Shown here piece after piece: positions 48,864 to 58,700 of a DNA stretch of 64,000 nt (its first letter is position 1; the number at the start of each line of letters is the position of its first letter). Below the pieces are notes generated by a model that worked only from the letters and a program-made list of their open reading frames with translations, ran no database searches and was not told the DNA's origin. The translations under genes and the position numbers were made by a program. Source of the DNA: Tsuneonella sediminis (GTDB taxonomy: Bacteria; Pseudomonadota; Alphaproteobacteria; Sphingomonadales; Sphingomonadaceae); NCBI RefSeq assembly GCF_051912845.1, contig NZ_JBNCBU010000001.1:930001-994000 (forward strand). Reading direction: 5' to 3'.

Positions 48864-50537
48864 TTACTTGCCCTGGCTGCGCCAGCGCTGGACGATGCGG
48901 TGGACCCGCTCTTCCTCGCCGCCCGACTGGCGCCACAGTTCGACGAAGCTGGGGTCCTCGGACGCCGGGCGCTTCTGTTCCTCGAGGTTGTCGAACGCGA
49001 CGCGAATCGGGATCGCCACGCCCTCGCCGCAGATGATGCACTCGCGGTTGCGCAGCGCGGGGATCGAATCGAGGAAGCCGCGCGCGCCTTCGGGCATCGC
49101 GGCCTTCACGAAGGCCTGATCGCGGTCGTTGTTGAGGCGCATCGAGATGATCGTGCCGCACTGCGACAGCACGCCTTCGGCCAGATCCGACGGGCGCTGG
49201 GTTATGAGGCCGAGGCTGATGCCGTACTTGCGCCCTTCCTTGGCGATGCGGCTGAGGATCTTGCCGACCGACGAACCATCGGCGTTCTTCTCGTTGGGGA
49301 CGTAGCGGTGCGCTTCTTCGCAGACGAGAAGGACCGGACGGGTCTTCTCCTCCCGGCCCCAGATCGCGAAGTCGAACACCAGCCGGCTCAGCACCGCGAC
49401 GACGGTGCTGGTGATGTCGGACGGCACGCCCGACACGTCGATGATGGCGATCGGCTTGCCGTTCGACGGCATGCGGAAGATCTTGCCGAGGAAATCGGCC
49501 ATCGTGTCGCCCACGAGCATGCCGGAGAACATGAACTGGTAGCGCGGGTCGCCCTTCAGTTCCTCCAGCTTGGTCTTGATCCGCTGGTAAGGCGCGGTGT
49601 TGGTCGCCTTGTCGAGCTTGCCCATCTCGTTCTGGATCTCGTTCGACAGGTCCGAGAGAAGGTAGGGCACCGGCGAATCGACGGTCAGCTTGCCCATCTG
49701 CTCGGACAGCCGGTTCTTCATCCGCGCCTTGAGCAGGCACTTGGCAAGGATGTCCGCGTCGATCTGGCGGTCGTTGCCGTTCGTGGTGAGCAGGACCTCG
49801 CAGTGTTCCTCGAAGTTCATCAGCCAGTACGGCATTTGCAGGTTACTGACGTCGAGGATCAGGCCGGTGTTGCGGAACGCGGCCGAATATTCGCCGTGCG
49901 GGTCGATCATCACGATGTGCCCGTCGGGTGCGGCGTCGCAGATCCGGTGCAGGATCAGGGCGGCGCTGGTCGACTTGCCGGTACCGGTCGAGCCGAGCAG
50001 CGCGAAGTGCTTGCCGAGCATGGCGTCGACGTACAGCCCTGCGCGAATGTCCTTGGTGGGGTAGACGGTGCCGATCTGGATGTTCGAGCGGCCGTCGCTG
50101 GCATAGATCTGCCTGAGGTCCGCGGTTGTCGCGGGATAGATCAGCGCGCCGGGGATCGGATAACGGGTGACGCCGCGGCGGAAACCGTTGATGCGGCCGG
50201 TTAGCTTCTCCTCGCTGCCCTCTCCGAGGAAATCGATGTTGGCGAGCACGCCGCCGCCCCGCCGGTCCTGCTTCTGGTTCCGGACGCTGGCGAGCAGCCA
50301 CGAATTGCCGACCCGGATCTTGACCTGGCTGCCAACCTGCCCGGCGAGCGCCACCGATGGATCCTCGTCGTCCATGCACTCGGTCAGGCGTTCGAGGTCG
50401 AGTGCGATCTGCGATCCCGAACCGGCGATCTCGAGGATCACGCCGATCGGCTGCGACGCGTTGTCGCCCCCCGCGCCCCGCGGCGCGCCGCCGACCGGCT
50501 GCGCGCCCTCGAAACCCTGATTGTCCATGTCGCCCAT
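48864..50537 (-). CDS. HerA-like DUF87 ATPase
   Basis: A 557-residue hexameric HerA/FtsK-type ATPase. An N-terminal HAS-barrel-like region (LAGQVGSQVKIRVGNSWLLA) precedes the ATPase core, with Walker A LGSTGTGKSTSAALILHRIC near residue 190 and Walker B VLLVCEEAHRYVPNE. The arginine-finger region GLITQRPSDLAEGVLSQCGT follows. HerA proteins act in DNA end processing, usually with NurA; no nurA lies nearby, so the partner is unknown. A CtrA-like motif (TTAA-N7-TCAAC, 50588-50603) lies about 50 bases upstream of the start. Confidence 0.9.
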   Translation of the reverse strand: MGDMDNQGFEGAQPVGGAPRGAGGDNASQPIGVILEIAGSGSQIALDLERLTECMDDEDPSVALAGQVGSQVKIRVGNSWLLASVRNQKQDRRGGGVLANIDFLGEGSEEKLTGRINGFRRGVTRYPIPGALIYPATTADLRQIYASDGRSNIQIGTVYPTKDIRAGLYVDAMLGKHFALLGSTGTGKSTSAALILHRICDAAPDGHIVMIDPHGEYSAAFRNTGLILDVSNLQMPYWLMNFEEHCEVLLTTNGNDRQIDADILAKCLLKARMKNRLSEQMGKLTVDSPVPYLLSDLSNEIQNEMGKLDKATNTAPYQRIKTKLEELKGDPRYQFMFSGMLVGDTMADFLGKIFRMPSNGKPIAIIDVSGVPSDITSTVVAVLSRLVFDFAIWGREEKTRPVLLVCEEAHRYVPNEKNADGSSVGKILSRIAKEGRKYGISLGLITQRPSDLAEGVLSQCGTIISMRLNNDRDQAFVKAAMPEGARGFLDSIPALRNRECIICGEGVAIPIRVAFDNLEEQKRPASEDPSFVELWRQSGGEEERVHRIVQRWRSQGK

Positions 50538-50587
50538 TGCGCGAAAATCCCGCTACTGATCCCGCGCGGAACATTGCCGCTACGCGG

Positions 50588-50603
50588 TTAAGATCGCGTC
50601 AAC
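50588..50603. promoter_or_regulatory. CtrA-like motif upstream of the HerA-like gene
   Basis: TTAA (50588-50591), seven bases, then TCAAC (50599-50603), one mismatch from TTAA-N7-TTAAC. It lies between the minus-strand HerA-like gene and the TIGR02186 gene stop. Assignment is by consensus only. Confidence 0.25.
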
Positions 50604-50622
50604 GAAGGTTAGCAGCGGCAAC

Positions 50623-51390
50623 CTAGATCAGGGCGAACAGCCGGCCCGCCATCCATCCCATGCCCACCGACAGCGCAACCGCGAGCAGGCCGTACAGGAA
50701 CGATTGCGAGTGCGCGAATATCTCGACGAAGCGCTCGAAACCGACCTTCCTGACTTCCACCTCGGCGACCGCGGACGAGACGACACGCCCGTCGCTCACC
50801 GCGAAGGTTTCGGCGGTGTAGGTTCCGGTGGTCACGCGCGAGGGCAGCTCGAAGCGCGCCTGATACAGCACGCCCTCGCTAATCGTGACCCCGTTCATGT
50901 CCTCCTGGTAAAGACCCTGCCGCTGCTTGAGGTCGACCAGTCCGGCGGAAAACCGCATCTGTTCGGCCGGGTCGATCTCGCCCGTCGGCGACAGCTGGAT
51001 GAAACGGGTGCCGAATTCGTAGATCGCGGCCGTCTTTTCATCCACGATCTCGGAAACGGGCCGCGATGCAGCGACTGCGAAATACGACGGTGCCGAACGG
51101 AAATCGGTGCTCGCGGCGTTGAGCCACATGCCGCCCACCTTGGCCTTTTCGCGCAGCCGAATGGGTTCGGCTGGCCCCTTGAGCACGACGACGACGTCGT
51201 AGCCTCGCGCAGCCCGCGTGCCGGCCGGATCGAGAATGGCACCGAACAGCAGCAGTTCGGTTCCGGTAAAGCCCTGACGCACCCTAACCTCGTGCTGGCT
51301 GACTTCAGGCACGAGGATCGGGTCGCGCGCAAACGCCGGATCCTCCGCCAGAAACACGCACAGCGCGAGGAAAAGCAGGAACCGCTTCAT
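50623..51390 (-). CDS. TIGR02186 family exported membrane protein
   Basis: A 255-residue protein with a signal peptide (MKRFLLFLALCVFLAEDPAF) and a C-terminal helix (LYGLLAVALSVGMGWMAGRL). The periplasmic part is beta-rich: VRQGFTGTELLLFGAILDPA and YDVVVVLKGPAEPIRLREKA. This matches TIGR02186, a conserved alphaproteobacterial family without known function, usually next to a TauE/SafE-type permease, as here. The start overlaps the permease stop by four bases, so the two act together. A partnership in anion export is inferred. Confidence 0.87.
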   Translation of the reverse strand: MKRFLLFLALCVFLAEDPAFARDPILVPEVSQHEVRVRQGFTGTELLLFGAILDPAGTRAARGYDVVVVLKGPAEPIRLREKAKVGGMWLNAASTDFRSAPSYFAVAASRPVSEIVDEKTAAIYEFGTRFIQLSPTGEIDPAEQMRFSAGLVDLKQRQGLYQEDMNGVTISEGVLYQARFELPSRVTTGTYTAETFAVSDGRVVSSAVAEVEVRKVGFERFVEIFAHSQSFLYGLLAVALSVGMGWMAGRLFALI

Positions 51391-52301
51391 AATGGACTGA
51401 CCGTGTAGATCTCGTCCGGCGTGACGCCGAGCCCGTAGAGCATCCGCAGCGCGACGAGCAGGACGATAGCCGCCAGCACCAGGCGGAGCACTTCGGGCTT
51501 CAGCTTTTGCGCGAACTGCGTGCCGATCTGCGCCCCCGATACCGAACCGAGCAGCAGCAGCGCGGCGAGTACGATATCGACGGCCTTGGTGGTCAGCGCG
51601 TGCATCATCGTGGTGACCATCGTCACGAAAAGGATGTTGAACAGGCTGGTGCCGACGACCACCCCCGCGCTCATCCCGAGGATGTAGAGCATCGCCGGCA
51701 CGAGGATGAACCCGCCGCCCACGCCCATCAGCATCGTCAGGATGCCCACGCCCACGCCGAGGAGCAACGGTGCAAGGGGCGATATGTAAAGGCCGGAACG
51801 GTAGAACCGCCAGCGCAGCGGCAGCGCCGCGACCAGCGGATGGTGCCGGCGCTTCGCGGCGGGCGGCCGCTCGCCGGTCGTGCTCGTGCGGATCGCCGTC
51901 CAGGCTTCGCGGGCCATCAGGGTGCCGATCGTGCCGAGCATCACCACGTAGAGGATCGAAATGACGGTATCGATTTGCCCGATCGACTGGAAAAAGCGGA
52001 ACATCAGCGCGCCGATGATGCTGCCGATCGCGCCGCCGACCACCGTCACCGCGCCCAGCTTGTAATCGACCCCGCCGCGCCGGTTGTGTGCGAGAACGCC
52101 CGACACGCTGGCGCCCGTAACCTGCGTCGAGGCCGAGGCGGCGGCGACGGTGGGCGGAATGCCGTAGAAGATCAGCAGCGGGGTCGTGAGAAATCCGCCC
52201 CCGACGCCGAACAGCCCCGACAGGACCCCGGTCAGCGCACCGAGCGCGACGATGACCAGCCCGTTGACCGAAAGGTTCGCGATCGGGAGGTACACGTCCA
52301 T
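51387..52301 (-). CDS. TSUP (TauE/SafE) family permease
   Basis: A 304-residue membrane protein with about eight to nine helices. The TSUP repeat is visible as LSGLFGVGGGFLTTPLLIFY near the N-terminus and as ILTMLMGVGGGFILVPAMLY in the second half. TSUP proteins move sulfite, sulfonates or other organic anions; the substrate is not readable. The cytosolic loop around GERPPAAKRRHHP is unusually basic. It forms a two-gene unit with the TIGR02186 gene. Confidence 0.92.
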   Translation of the reverse strand: MDVYLPIANLSVNGLVIVALGALTGVLSGLFGVGGGFLTTPLLIFYGIPPTVAAASASTQVTGASVSGVLAHNRRGGVDYKLGAVTVVGGAIGSIIGALMFRFFQSIGQIDTVISILYVVMLGTIGTLMAREAWTAIRTSTTGERPPAAKRRHHPLVAALPLRWRFYRSGLYISPLAPLLLGVGVGILTMLMGVGGGFILVPAMLYILGMSAGVVVGTSLFNILFVTMVTTMMHALTTKAVDIVLAALLLLGSVSGAQIGTQFAQKLKPEVLRLVLAAIVLLVALRMLYGLGVTPDEIYTVSPL

Positions 52302-52349
52302 CGCCGCTCGCTTACGCGAGAGGGGCTGACAGCGAAAGGCATGCGCGCG

Positions 52350-53462
52350 CTAAAATCCGGTCGAAAGCGTGACCGCGGGACCATCGGTCGGGCGGGCCTC
52401 GCCGGCCACCCGCATGCGATAGTCCAGGGACATACGCATCGGGATGCCGGCGCCGCGCAGGTCGAGCGTCACGCCCGGACCGACATCGAGCCGCGCCGCG
52501 TACTTCTGCGCTCCGCCCCAGACCCCCGCGCCGGCCCGCACCTCGGCTCCGCCGAGCGACATGACCGCCCGATCGATCCGGAGCTGTCCGTCCACGAACG
52601 CCGTCGCTTCGCGCCCTCCGACGTATCCGCTTTGCGCATACGCCTCGATGCGGAGCGCAAGTGGCAGGTCGTGCGGGGCGAGCTCGGTGATCGCGGCCGC
52701 TGCGGGGCGCAGGTCGGTCCAGCCCTCCGTCCGGGTCGCGCGGGCCTCGGCCTGAAGGCGCACCGGAACACGCGGCAATGGGCGTAGGCCGACCCCGACC
52801 GCAAGCTCGGCTTGCGCTGGACGCGAGGGGGCCTGGGTTGCGCGCAGGTACGCCTGCGGCCGGCGATTTCCCCGACCGAGATCGCGGCGCAAGACCAGCC
52901 CGCCCTGCGTGCCCCCGTAGGCAGGTGCGCGCGGCCCTCCCGCCGCCACCCGGGGCTGCCCGCTTCCCGGACGCCAGGCGTACCAGGCGTCGAAGTGCCA
53001 TTGCCTGGCCGGCGAGGCGGTCATTGGCGGACTTCCCCGCGTCCCGGGTGGACGTATCGCTTCGGGAGCGATGGGGGCTACCGGGCCCACTGGCGCTGGC
53101 GGCAGCTCCGCTACCGGACCTGCCGGCATGGCGGCTCCCGACCCCGAGGCGCGATGATCGGCTTTCCGAAGGCGTGGCAGCGGCATGATGGCTGCGAGCG
53201 CGCCGCGGTCGCTCAAACCGTCCGCGAAGACGCCGGGGTCGGCGGCAGGCCCGTCCGCTTCTACCGCATCCCCGCCTCGTACCGGTGGCCCTTGGCGGGT
53301 TAGGGATTCAGACCGCGGCGCACCTTCCCGCGGCTGGGCGGCGCCCTCGGCAAGGGGCCGCTCCCACATGACCGCCCGCAGCCCGATCCAGCCGGCCGCG
53401 ATGGCTACCAGAACGATCACCGGCTGGCCCCGGCGGCGCGACCGGGCGAGCGGGCCGGTCAT
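52350..53462 (-). CDS. NfrA C-terminal-domain-like envelope protein with N-terminal hydrophobic anchor
   Basis: A 370-residue protein. Residues 14-30 are hydrophobic (signal or anchor after a basic SRRRG), residues 35-150 are a proline/glycine-rich linker, and 155-370 form a beta-rich domain. The latter resembles the C-terminal domain of phage N4 receptor NfrA: key patches are AYAQSGYVGGREATAFVDGQ, VWGGAQ (314-319), RLDVGPG (324-330) and GPAVTLSTGF. The final phenylalanine fits an outer-membrane barrel signal. E. coli NfrA is far larger, with TPR repeats that are absent here. Start ATG 53462 overlaps the glycosyltransferase stop (ATGA). Function is inferred from resemblance. Confidence 0.7.
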   Translation of the reverse strand: MTGPLARSRRRGQPVIVLVAIAAGWIGLRAVMWERPLAEGAAQPREGAPRSESLTRQGPPVRGGDAVEADGPAADPGVFADGLSDRGALAAIMPLPRLRKADHRASGSGAAMPAGPVAELPPAPVGPVAPIAPEAIRPPGTRGSPPMTASPARQWHFDAWYAWRPGSGQPRVAAGGPRAPAYGGTQGGLVLRRDLGRGNRRPQAYLRATQAPSRPAQAELAVGVGLRPLPRVPVRLQAEARATRTEGWTDLRPAAAAITELAPHDLPLALRIEAYAQSGYVGGREATAFVDGQLRIDRAVMSLGGAEVRAGAGVWGGAQKYAARLDVGPGVTLDLRGAGIPMRMSLDYRMRVAGEARPTDGPAVTLSTGF

Positions 53463-54898
53463 ATGCCGAGGCTGCGCTGCTCGCCCAATGCGGGGTGGAC
53501 GATGTGGCGGGTCTTGTTCCAACGGGGCGCCCGGCCCCGTAAGGAACCAAGGTACTCGAAGAAAGCCCGGCGACCCGCAAGGATGGTGATGGCGTTGGCC
53601 AGCGGGATGCGGATGACGGCGCGAACGCCTTCCAACCAGCCATATTCCCGTGCGGTGAAGGCAAACCGGAGCGCGCCCCGCCATACGAAACTCAGCGTGT
53701 TGGCGGCGATCAGCGCCGTGACGAGCGGCGTGGCAGGAAACGAGGGGGCATATCCCGCGTGATGCGCAAGCCAGCCGACCGAGGCGATCAGGATCAGGAA
53801 ATAGGCCACGGCCAGCACCAGGGCGGTCAGTGGACCGCGGCGGTCCCGCACCCGCATCCACAGGTCCGCAGGTTGGCTGCTCCAACCCAGGCGGTCCCAC
53901 GACTGGAGCGCGATCCCGTGTATCCACCGGGACTTCTGGCGTACCGCGCAGCCGACATCGGCAGGAAAGCAAGCCCGCGTCGCGACGAGCCGTCCGTCGG
54001 GATGGCGAAAGCGCAGGAACTTCGACCGCCTGCCGAGCGCCGCCACGCCGAGGCCGAGTTCGTAATCCTCCGTCAGGCACTCGGCGGCGAAGGGACCGTC
54101 GCGACCGCGCCGGGCCGCGAGTTCAAGGAGCGTTTCGCGGGCGATCGCACACCCTACGCCTGCGGCGGGGATGCCTGCTCCCAGCGCATCGCGCACGACC
54201 ATGCCCTTCCCGTGAGCCTCGGCGAATTCCTCGCAGTAATGCGATGCGACCCAGCGCGACTGTGGCAGAGGTTCCGGCAGGACCGGGATCTGGGCAAGCG
54301 CGACAGAACTGATCGCTTCGTCGAGCAGACCCAGCGCGGCGGGATCGACCATGTCTTCCGCATCGTGCATCACGACCATGCGCGCCGCACGGCCCACCCG
54401 GTCTTCATCCGCTTCGAGAGCCCGATACAGCCGGTTGAGGCAATCGGCCTTCGTGCTCGGCCCGTCGCAGTCGTGGATCACCAGCCGCAGGCGGGGGTCG
54501 TGATCAGCCGCCGCGATGACCGCTTCGGCCGTGAGTGGATCGTTGCGGTACGTTCCGACATACAGGCGCATGTCCGCATGCGGCCACGCGGAGAGGGCAT
54601 GGCGGATGGTCGCTCCGATCACGCCCGCCTCGCGCCAGGCCGCGATGAACACCGCCGCTTCGCCGGCGAGCGGTGCCGGGCCGGTCTGCTCTTCTGAAAG
54701 ACGAACGGTGCGCGCCCGTCCGGTCACGCGCAGCACGAACCAGATCAAGTCCACCGCGAACTCGTCGAGGGCCCCGATCAGGAAGAAGACGCCGGCGAAA
54801 AGGAGAAGCTCGTGCTGGACAAGCACGAGCCATTCGCCCAGCGCTCCTGATGCTTCCGGCAAGTGCGACCCCCGAATTGCCTGCCGGGGCGTTAACAA
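53459..54898 (-). CDS. NfrB-like GT2 glycosyltransferase, membrane-bound
   Basis: A processive family 2 glycosyltransferase of about 479 residues. N-terminal helices (HELLLFAGVFFLIGALDEF) precede the catalytic domain: CDGPSTKADCLN near 144-155, HDAEDM with DxD at 179-182, TEDYELGLG near 277 and the QxxRW motif QKSRW at 321-325. Several helices follow. It resembles NfrB but stops before the cyclic-di-GMP-binding MshEN domain found at the C-terminus of E. coli NfrB. The start is uncertain: TTG at 54898 or a later GTG near LVLVQHE. With the downstream NfrA-like gene it forms a two-gene cassette for an envelope glycan. Confidence 0.82.
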   Translation of the reverse strand: MLTPRQAIRGSHLPEASGALGEWLVLVQHELLLFAGVFFLIGALDEFAVDLIWFVLRVTGRARTVRLSEEQTGPAPLAGEAAVFIAAWREAGVIGATIRHALSAWPHADMRLYVGTYRNDPLTAEAVIAAADHDPRLRLVIHDCDGPSTKADCLNRLYRALEADEDRVGRAARMVVMHDAEDMVDPAALGLLDEAISSVALAQIPVLPEPLPQSRWVASHYCEEFAEAHGKGMVVRDALGAGIPAAGVGCAIARETLLELAARRGRDGPFAAECLTEDYELGLGVAALGRRSKFLRFRHPDGRLVATRACFPADVGCAVRQKSRWIHGIALQSWDRLGWSSQPADLWMRVRDRRGPLTALVLAVAYFLILIASVGWLAHHAGYAPSFPATPLVTALIAANTLSFVWRGALRFAFTAREYGWLEGVRAVIRIPLANAITILAGRRAFFEYLGSLRGRAPRWNKTRHIVHPALGEQRSLGI

Positions 54899-55074
54899 TC
54901 CACAAGAACGGATGCAACTGACAAACTAAAGCCAGGCGCCAATATTCCGCCGGTGTTTATTTCAAATTGACCATTCTAGGCAGCAGGCCCGAAATCGTCC
55001 TGTCGTCCTGCCTGCAATCCGCGAACGCGCGTTCCGCGGCGTAACGCAACACGCTTCGACAAGGGTGTTCCGGG
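54899..55074. other. Intergenic region upstream of the glycosyltransferase
   Basis: The 176-base gap has a lower-GC patch at about 54910-54985, probably carrying the minus-strand promoter of the glycosyltransferase (a TTGAAA-like element lies near 54960-54967 in minus orientation). No gene or RNA is supported. Confidence 0.4.
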
Positions 55075-55461
55075 TCAGGCCGGGCAGCGGCTGTCGCGCA
55101 TCGGCGGCGCGCTGGTTCGGGTCTGCCAACTGCCATCGGGTGCCTGGTACTTTTCACCCGGCACCGTCCTGGCGATGGCGAGACAGCCGGCCGTGAGCGC
55201 ATATTCCTCGAGCGTGGCATTGGCCGCGCGCGCCTTTTCCGCATAGACCGCGCGCCGCCTGATGTTGATGTCGTTGACGATCCGCTGGAGTTCGGACGTG
55301 CTGGCGCCGACGATCCCCAGATAGCCGTCCATCTTTTCTCCCACCAGGCCGGCGGACCGCGCCGCGTCATATGCAGGGTCGCGCTGCGCGAGCGCAGGCG
55401 TCGAGACCAGCAGTCCCGCAGCCAGTGCGGAAGCGATCAGGGTGATACGGAAACTCTGCAT
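55075..55461 (-). CDS. ydbL: YdbL family periplasmic protein (DUF1318)
   Basis: A 128-residue exported protein with a signal peptide (MQSFRITLIASALAAGLLVS, cleaved after ALAQ). The mature part matches DUF1318: RSAGLVGEKMDGYLGIVGAS, VNDINIRRRAVYAEKARA and a late LAIARTVPGEKYQAPDGSW. In E. coli, YdbL works with the YdbH/YnbE lipid-bridge pair as a chaperone-like factor. The ATG at 55461 overlaps the ynbE stop by one base, so the three genes are coupled. Confidence 0.9.
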   Translation of the reverse strand: MQSFRITLIASALAAGLLVSTPALAQRDPAYDAARSAGLVGEKMDGYLGIVGASTSELQRIVNDINIRRRAVYAEKARAANATLEEYALTAGCLAIARTVPGEKYQAPDGSWQTRTSAPPMRDSRCPA

Positions 55462-55718
55462 CAGAAGATGTCCTCGTTTTGATCGATCGTGTTTTCCGCG
55501 TCCGCGGCCAACCGATAGATGACTTCCTGCCGGATGTTGACATTGAGCTCGATCACGATCGGCTTGTCGGGAGCGGTCACCTGAACGCACCCTCCGAGCG
55601 CAAGCAGGCCTATCACGCCCCCCGGCACCGTTCCGCCCGTCAGCAGCTTCCGCCATGCCCCCGCCATGCGCGGAGTTGTCGCAAGCCCCGCTGGCGGGGT
55701 CAATTCGCATCGGATCAT
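55461..55718 (-). CDS. ynbE: YnbE-like lipoprotein
   Basis: An 85-residue lipoprotein. The signal has a basic start (AWRKLL) and lipobox LALGGC. The mature part, KPIVIELNVNIRQEVIYRLA, forms the short beta strand found in YnbE, which stacks at the outer membrane and receives lipid from YdbH. The start at 55718 lies inside the ydbH stop (ATGA). A later ATG giving MAGAWRKLL is a more typical signal start. Small size and position agree with the ydbH-ynbE-ydbL operon. Confidence 0.88.
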   Translation of the reverse strand: MIRCELTPPAGLATTPRMAGAWRKLLTGGTVPGGVIGLLALGGCVQVTAPDKPIVIELNVNIRQEVIYRLAADAENTIDQNEDIF

Positions 55719-58700
55719 GGGTTCGTCTCGCTTTCGGGGGTCTGAACAGGCGGTTGGTCGGGGACAATGTCCGCAGGCTGGATCTCGGGCGGAGCCGGTA
55801 CGGTAGCCCGCCGCAGGACCCGGCCGTCTACGCTCAGCAGGCCGAGCTCGCGCGGATCGCGGACCGATGCCGGGTCGTACATCGACTTGATCGACGTGAT
55901 CAGCTGATAGAACGGCGCCGTTATGTTCACGTTGAACCGGATCGGCAGGTTCGCAAGCCGCCGGGTGATGAAATTGCGTTTGGCCCCTGCGCCCTGCTTC
56001 ACCCCGTCGAACCGCACGCGGGTGACGATTTCGCCGGTCAGGCGGCCATCCATCGCGATAGACATCTGCCGGTAGTCGAGTGACTTCAACGCATCGAACG
56101 CGAAATTCGCCATGGTCCCAAGGTTCTCGCGGCTCAGCGCGCCGACGTAGGAGATGTTGCCGCCGGGGGAGCGCGCAACGAGCAGGCCGCCTTCGATACG
56201 GCCGTTCCCCTCGCTGTCGAAAACGATCGGCACCGTCCCGTCGAACGTTCCCGTCGCGGAGATGTTGGACAGTTCCATCCGTTCGACGAACTGGGCAGCT
56301 TCGAGGCCCACGATTTCGAATACATAGCGCCGCTCCTCGCTTGCCCCGAAGCGCAGGTTCGTCGAGCGCAGCGTCAGTGTGCCGCCCATGAATGGCCAGG
56401 TCGCCCCCTCGACCGCGAGGAACTCGCCGTCCCGCATCGAGAAGACCAGTTCGCCGCCTTCGACCACGATGCCCGGGTTCACCGACGCGATGCGCAGGCG
56501 CTGGTTGGGCGCGGTGGTCAGGTTGAGAAGGTCGGTGAACTCGACCGTGCCGCTGGCGCCCCGGACCGGACCGAACGCGGCTGCGAAATCGAGGCTGTCG
56601 CTGCTGAACCGGCCCGTGCTCGTCACCCCGCGGGCGTTCCAGTCGATGCGCCCCCGCCCGTTCACGGTCCCGCGCATGTTGGCAACGACGCCAAGCGCAA
56701 GGCGGCTCAACGTGTCGGGCTGCAACTGTCGGTCGAACAGCAGGTCGTTGACGGCCAGGTCGGCATGGCCGGTCCCGGTCGAAAGATCGTGGACGACGGT
56801 CACATCGGTGACGGCCCGCCGCGATGTCGGTTCGCGCAGCGTCGCCCCAGCGCGGATGACGCTGTCCCGAAGCGTCAGCGTGCCATCTTCGGCGACCAGC
56901 GGATTGAACCGAGCTGGTGCTTGCCGGTCGACCAACCTGAAGCCGCCATCGTCGATACGCAACGCTCCGCCCGCATAGCGCCAGGCGCCCGAGGTGTTCT
57001 CGAGGTTCAGCGGCACGGCGAACAGGCGCACGTCCGCATCGTCGAAGCGCCCGGCGATTTCCCGCCCGAACGTCGCGGTGAGGTTGGAGATGCGAAACGT
57101 GCTGGCGGTGGCCGGCGGGCCGAGCGCGACGTCGACGGCGCGCGCGCTGAGGGCACCCGGATAGGCGAGGCCAACCGGCCCGCTGCGAAGGCGGATCGGC
57201 GTATCGGCAAGCCGTCCCGACAGATCGAGCGACGGCGCGCCGGCGGCGATCCTCAGGCCCTCCGCCGATTGCCTCACGATCGGTTGGCCCCGGCTGGGGC
57301 ACAGTGTCAGCCCGCGCCGTTCGAGGGTCAGCGAGGCGACCGCGAGCCTGTCGAAGCGGATGTCGACGCACCGGTTCCACAGAGTGAACCCGGTTCTTGT
57401 CCACGACCCCGACACCGGCAGCGCAAGCCCTTGCGCGTTGCCGCCGGGCAGCGGTCCGCTCGCGACCGCCCGCCCGGAGAAGCCCAGCGCACCGGACGAA
57501 GACTGCGCGAGTACAAGTTCGGGCACGGCGAGCGAGCTGCCGCCAGCACGGTATTCCGCCATCCGCAGGCGCAGCACCGCGTTACCGCCTGGCGCGCGCT
57601 CCATTCGCCCGGCAATGCGCGGCATGCCGGCACCACCGGTCGCGAGATTGCCGGAGATGCGCGGAAGTCCGTGCCCGCCCCCGGTGACCTGGACCCGGCT
57701 CAGCGCGAGCAGCGTCGCGCCACTGCCCCCGCGCAGCGATGCCCGGGGAACTTGCACGCTGTACCCCTCGCGCGATCGGCGGACGGAAAACGCGGCCTGC
57801 AGGCTGCTCGCCCGCCCCTCGCGCGCAAGCCCCGTGCGCACTTTGGCAAGCACCGGCGCAAGCAGCGTGCCGTCGGTCGAGCGGACGGCTTGGGCGAGCA
57901 AACGGTCGAGCCCCGACCCCACGCGCACCCCGTTGCCTTCGACATCGCCCTGTACCTCAAATGTCGAGAGACCCGACCGGGCGCGCAGGCTCCCCTTGGC
58001 GGTCAGCAAAGCGGCACGCGCCTGGGGGTGGTCTAGGCCGCGCGCCGCGAGCGAATAGCGCGCTACGAATGCGTCGTTCCGCCAGGTCGCGCGGACCGTC
58101 CCGTTGAGTCCGTTGGAGCGGGTGCCCGCAAGCGCGAGCGCGCCCGTGGCGAGGCGCCCCTCGCCCTCGATACCGGCCAAGTCCTTGTCGGCATTTACGT
58201 CGAGCGAAATCGCGGCATCAGTGACCCTCGCGTCGTCCCCGCAATCGAGGGAGGCGAAGCGCAAAGGGCCCGCGAACGCCGGCCTGCCGGCAGCGGTCGT
58301 GACCTTGCCGTAGAGCGTCATCCTGCGCGCCGAGCAGCCGGCTCCGTCGAGCGCAGGCGCGGCCGCCGCGACGATGCCGGCAAAGCCGTCATCAAGCCGG
58401 CCGGACCCGTCTGCCTTGATGCCGACCGGGCCGAAGTCGGTTTCCAGCAGCGCCCTCCCGTCGACGAGGCGCAGGTCGAGTTGCGGAAGTCCGGGTGGTT
58501 CGTCCGTTTCGCGAAACAGCACCTTGTCGAGCGTCCCGAAGCTCAAGGTACTTCCGCGCAGGGTGCCGTAGAGCCTCGGCCTGACGAGCGTGATCCGGCC
58601 GATGGTGGGGGTGCCGAAGCGGTAGCTGATCGCCACCTCGGCACGTTCGATCGTCAGGTCCGGCGCTTGCGGATCGCCGACGACCACGTTCGTCAGGACC

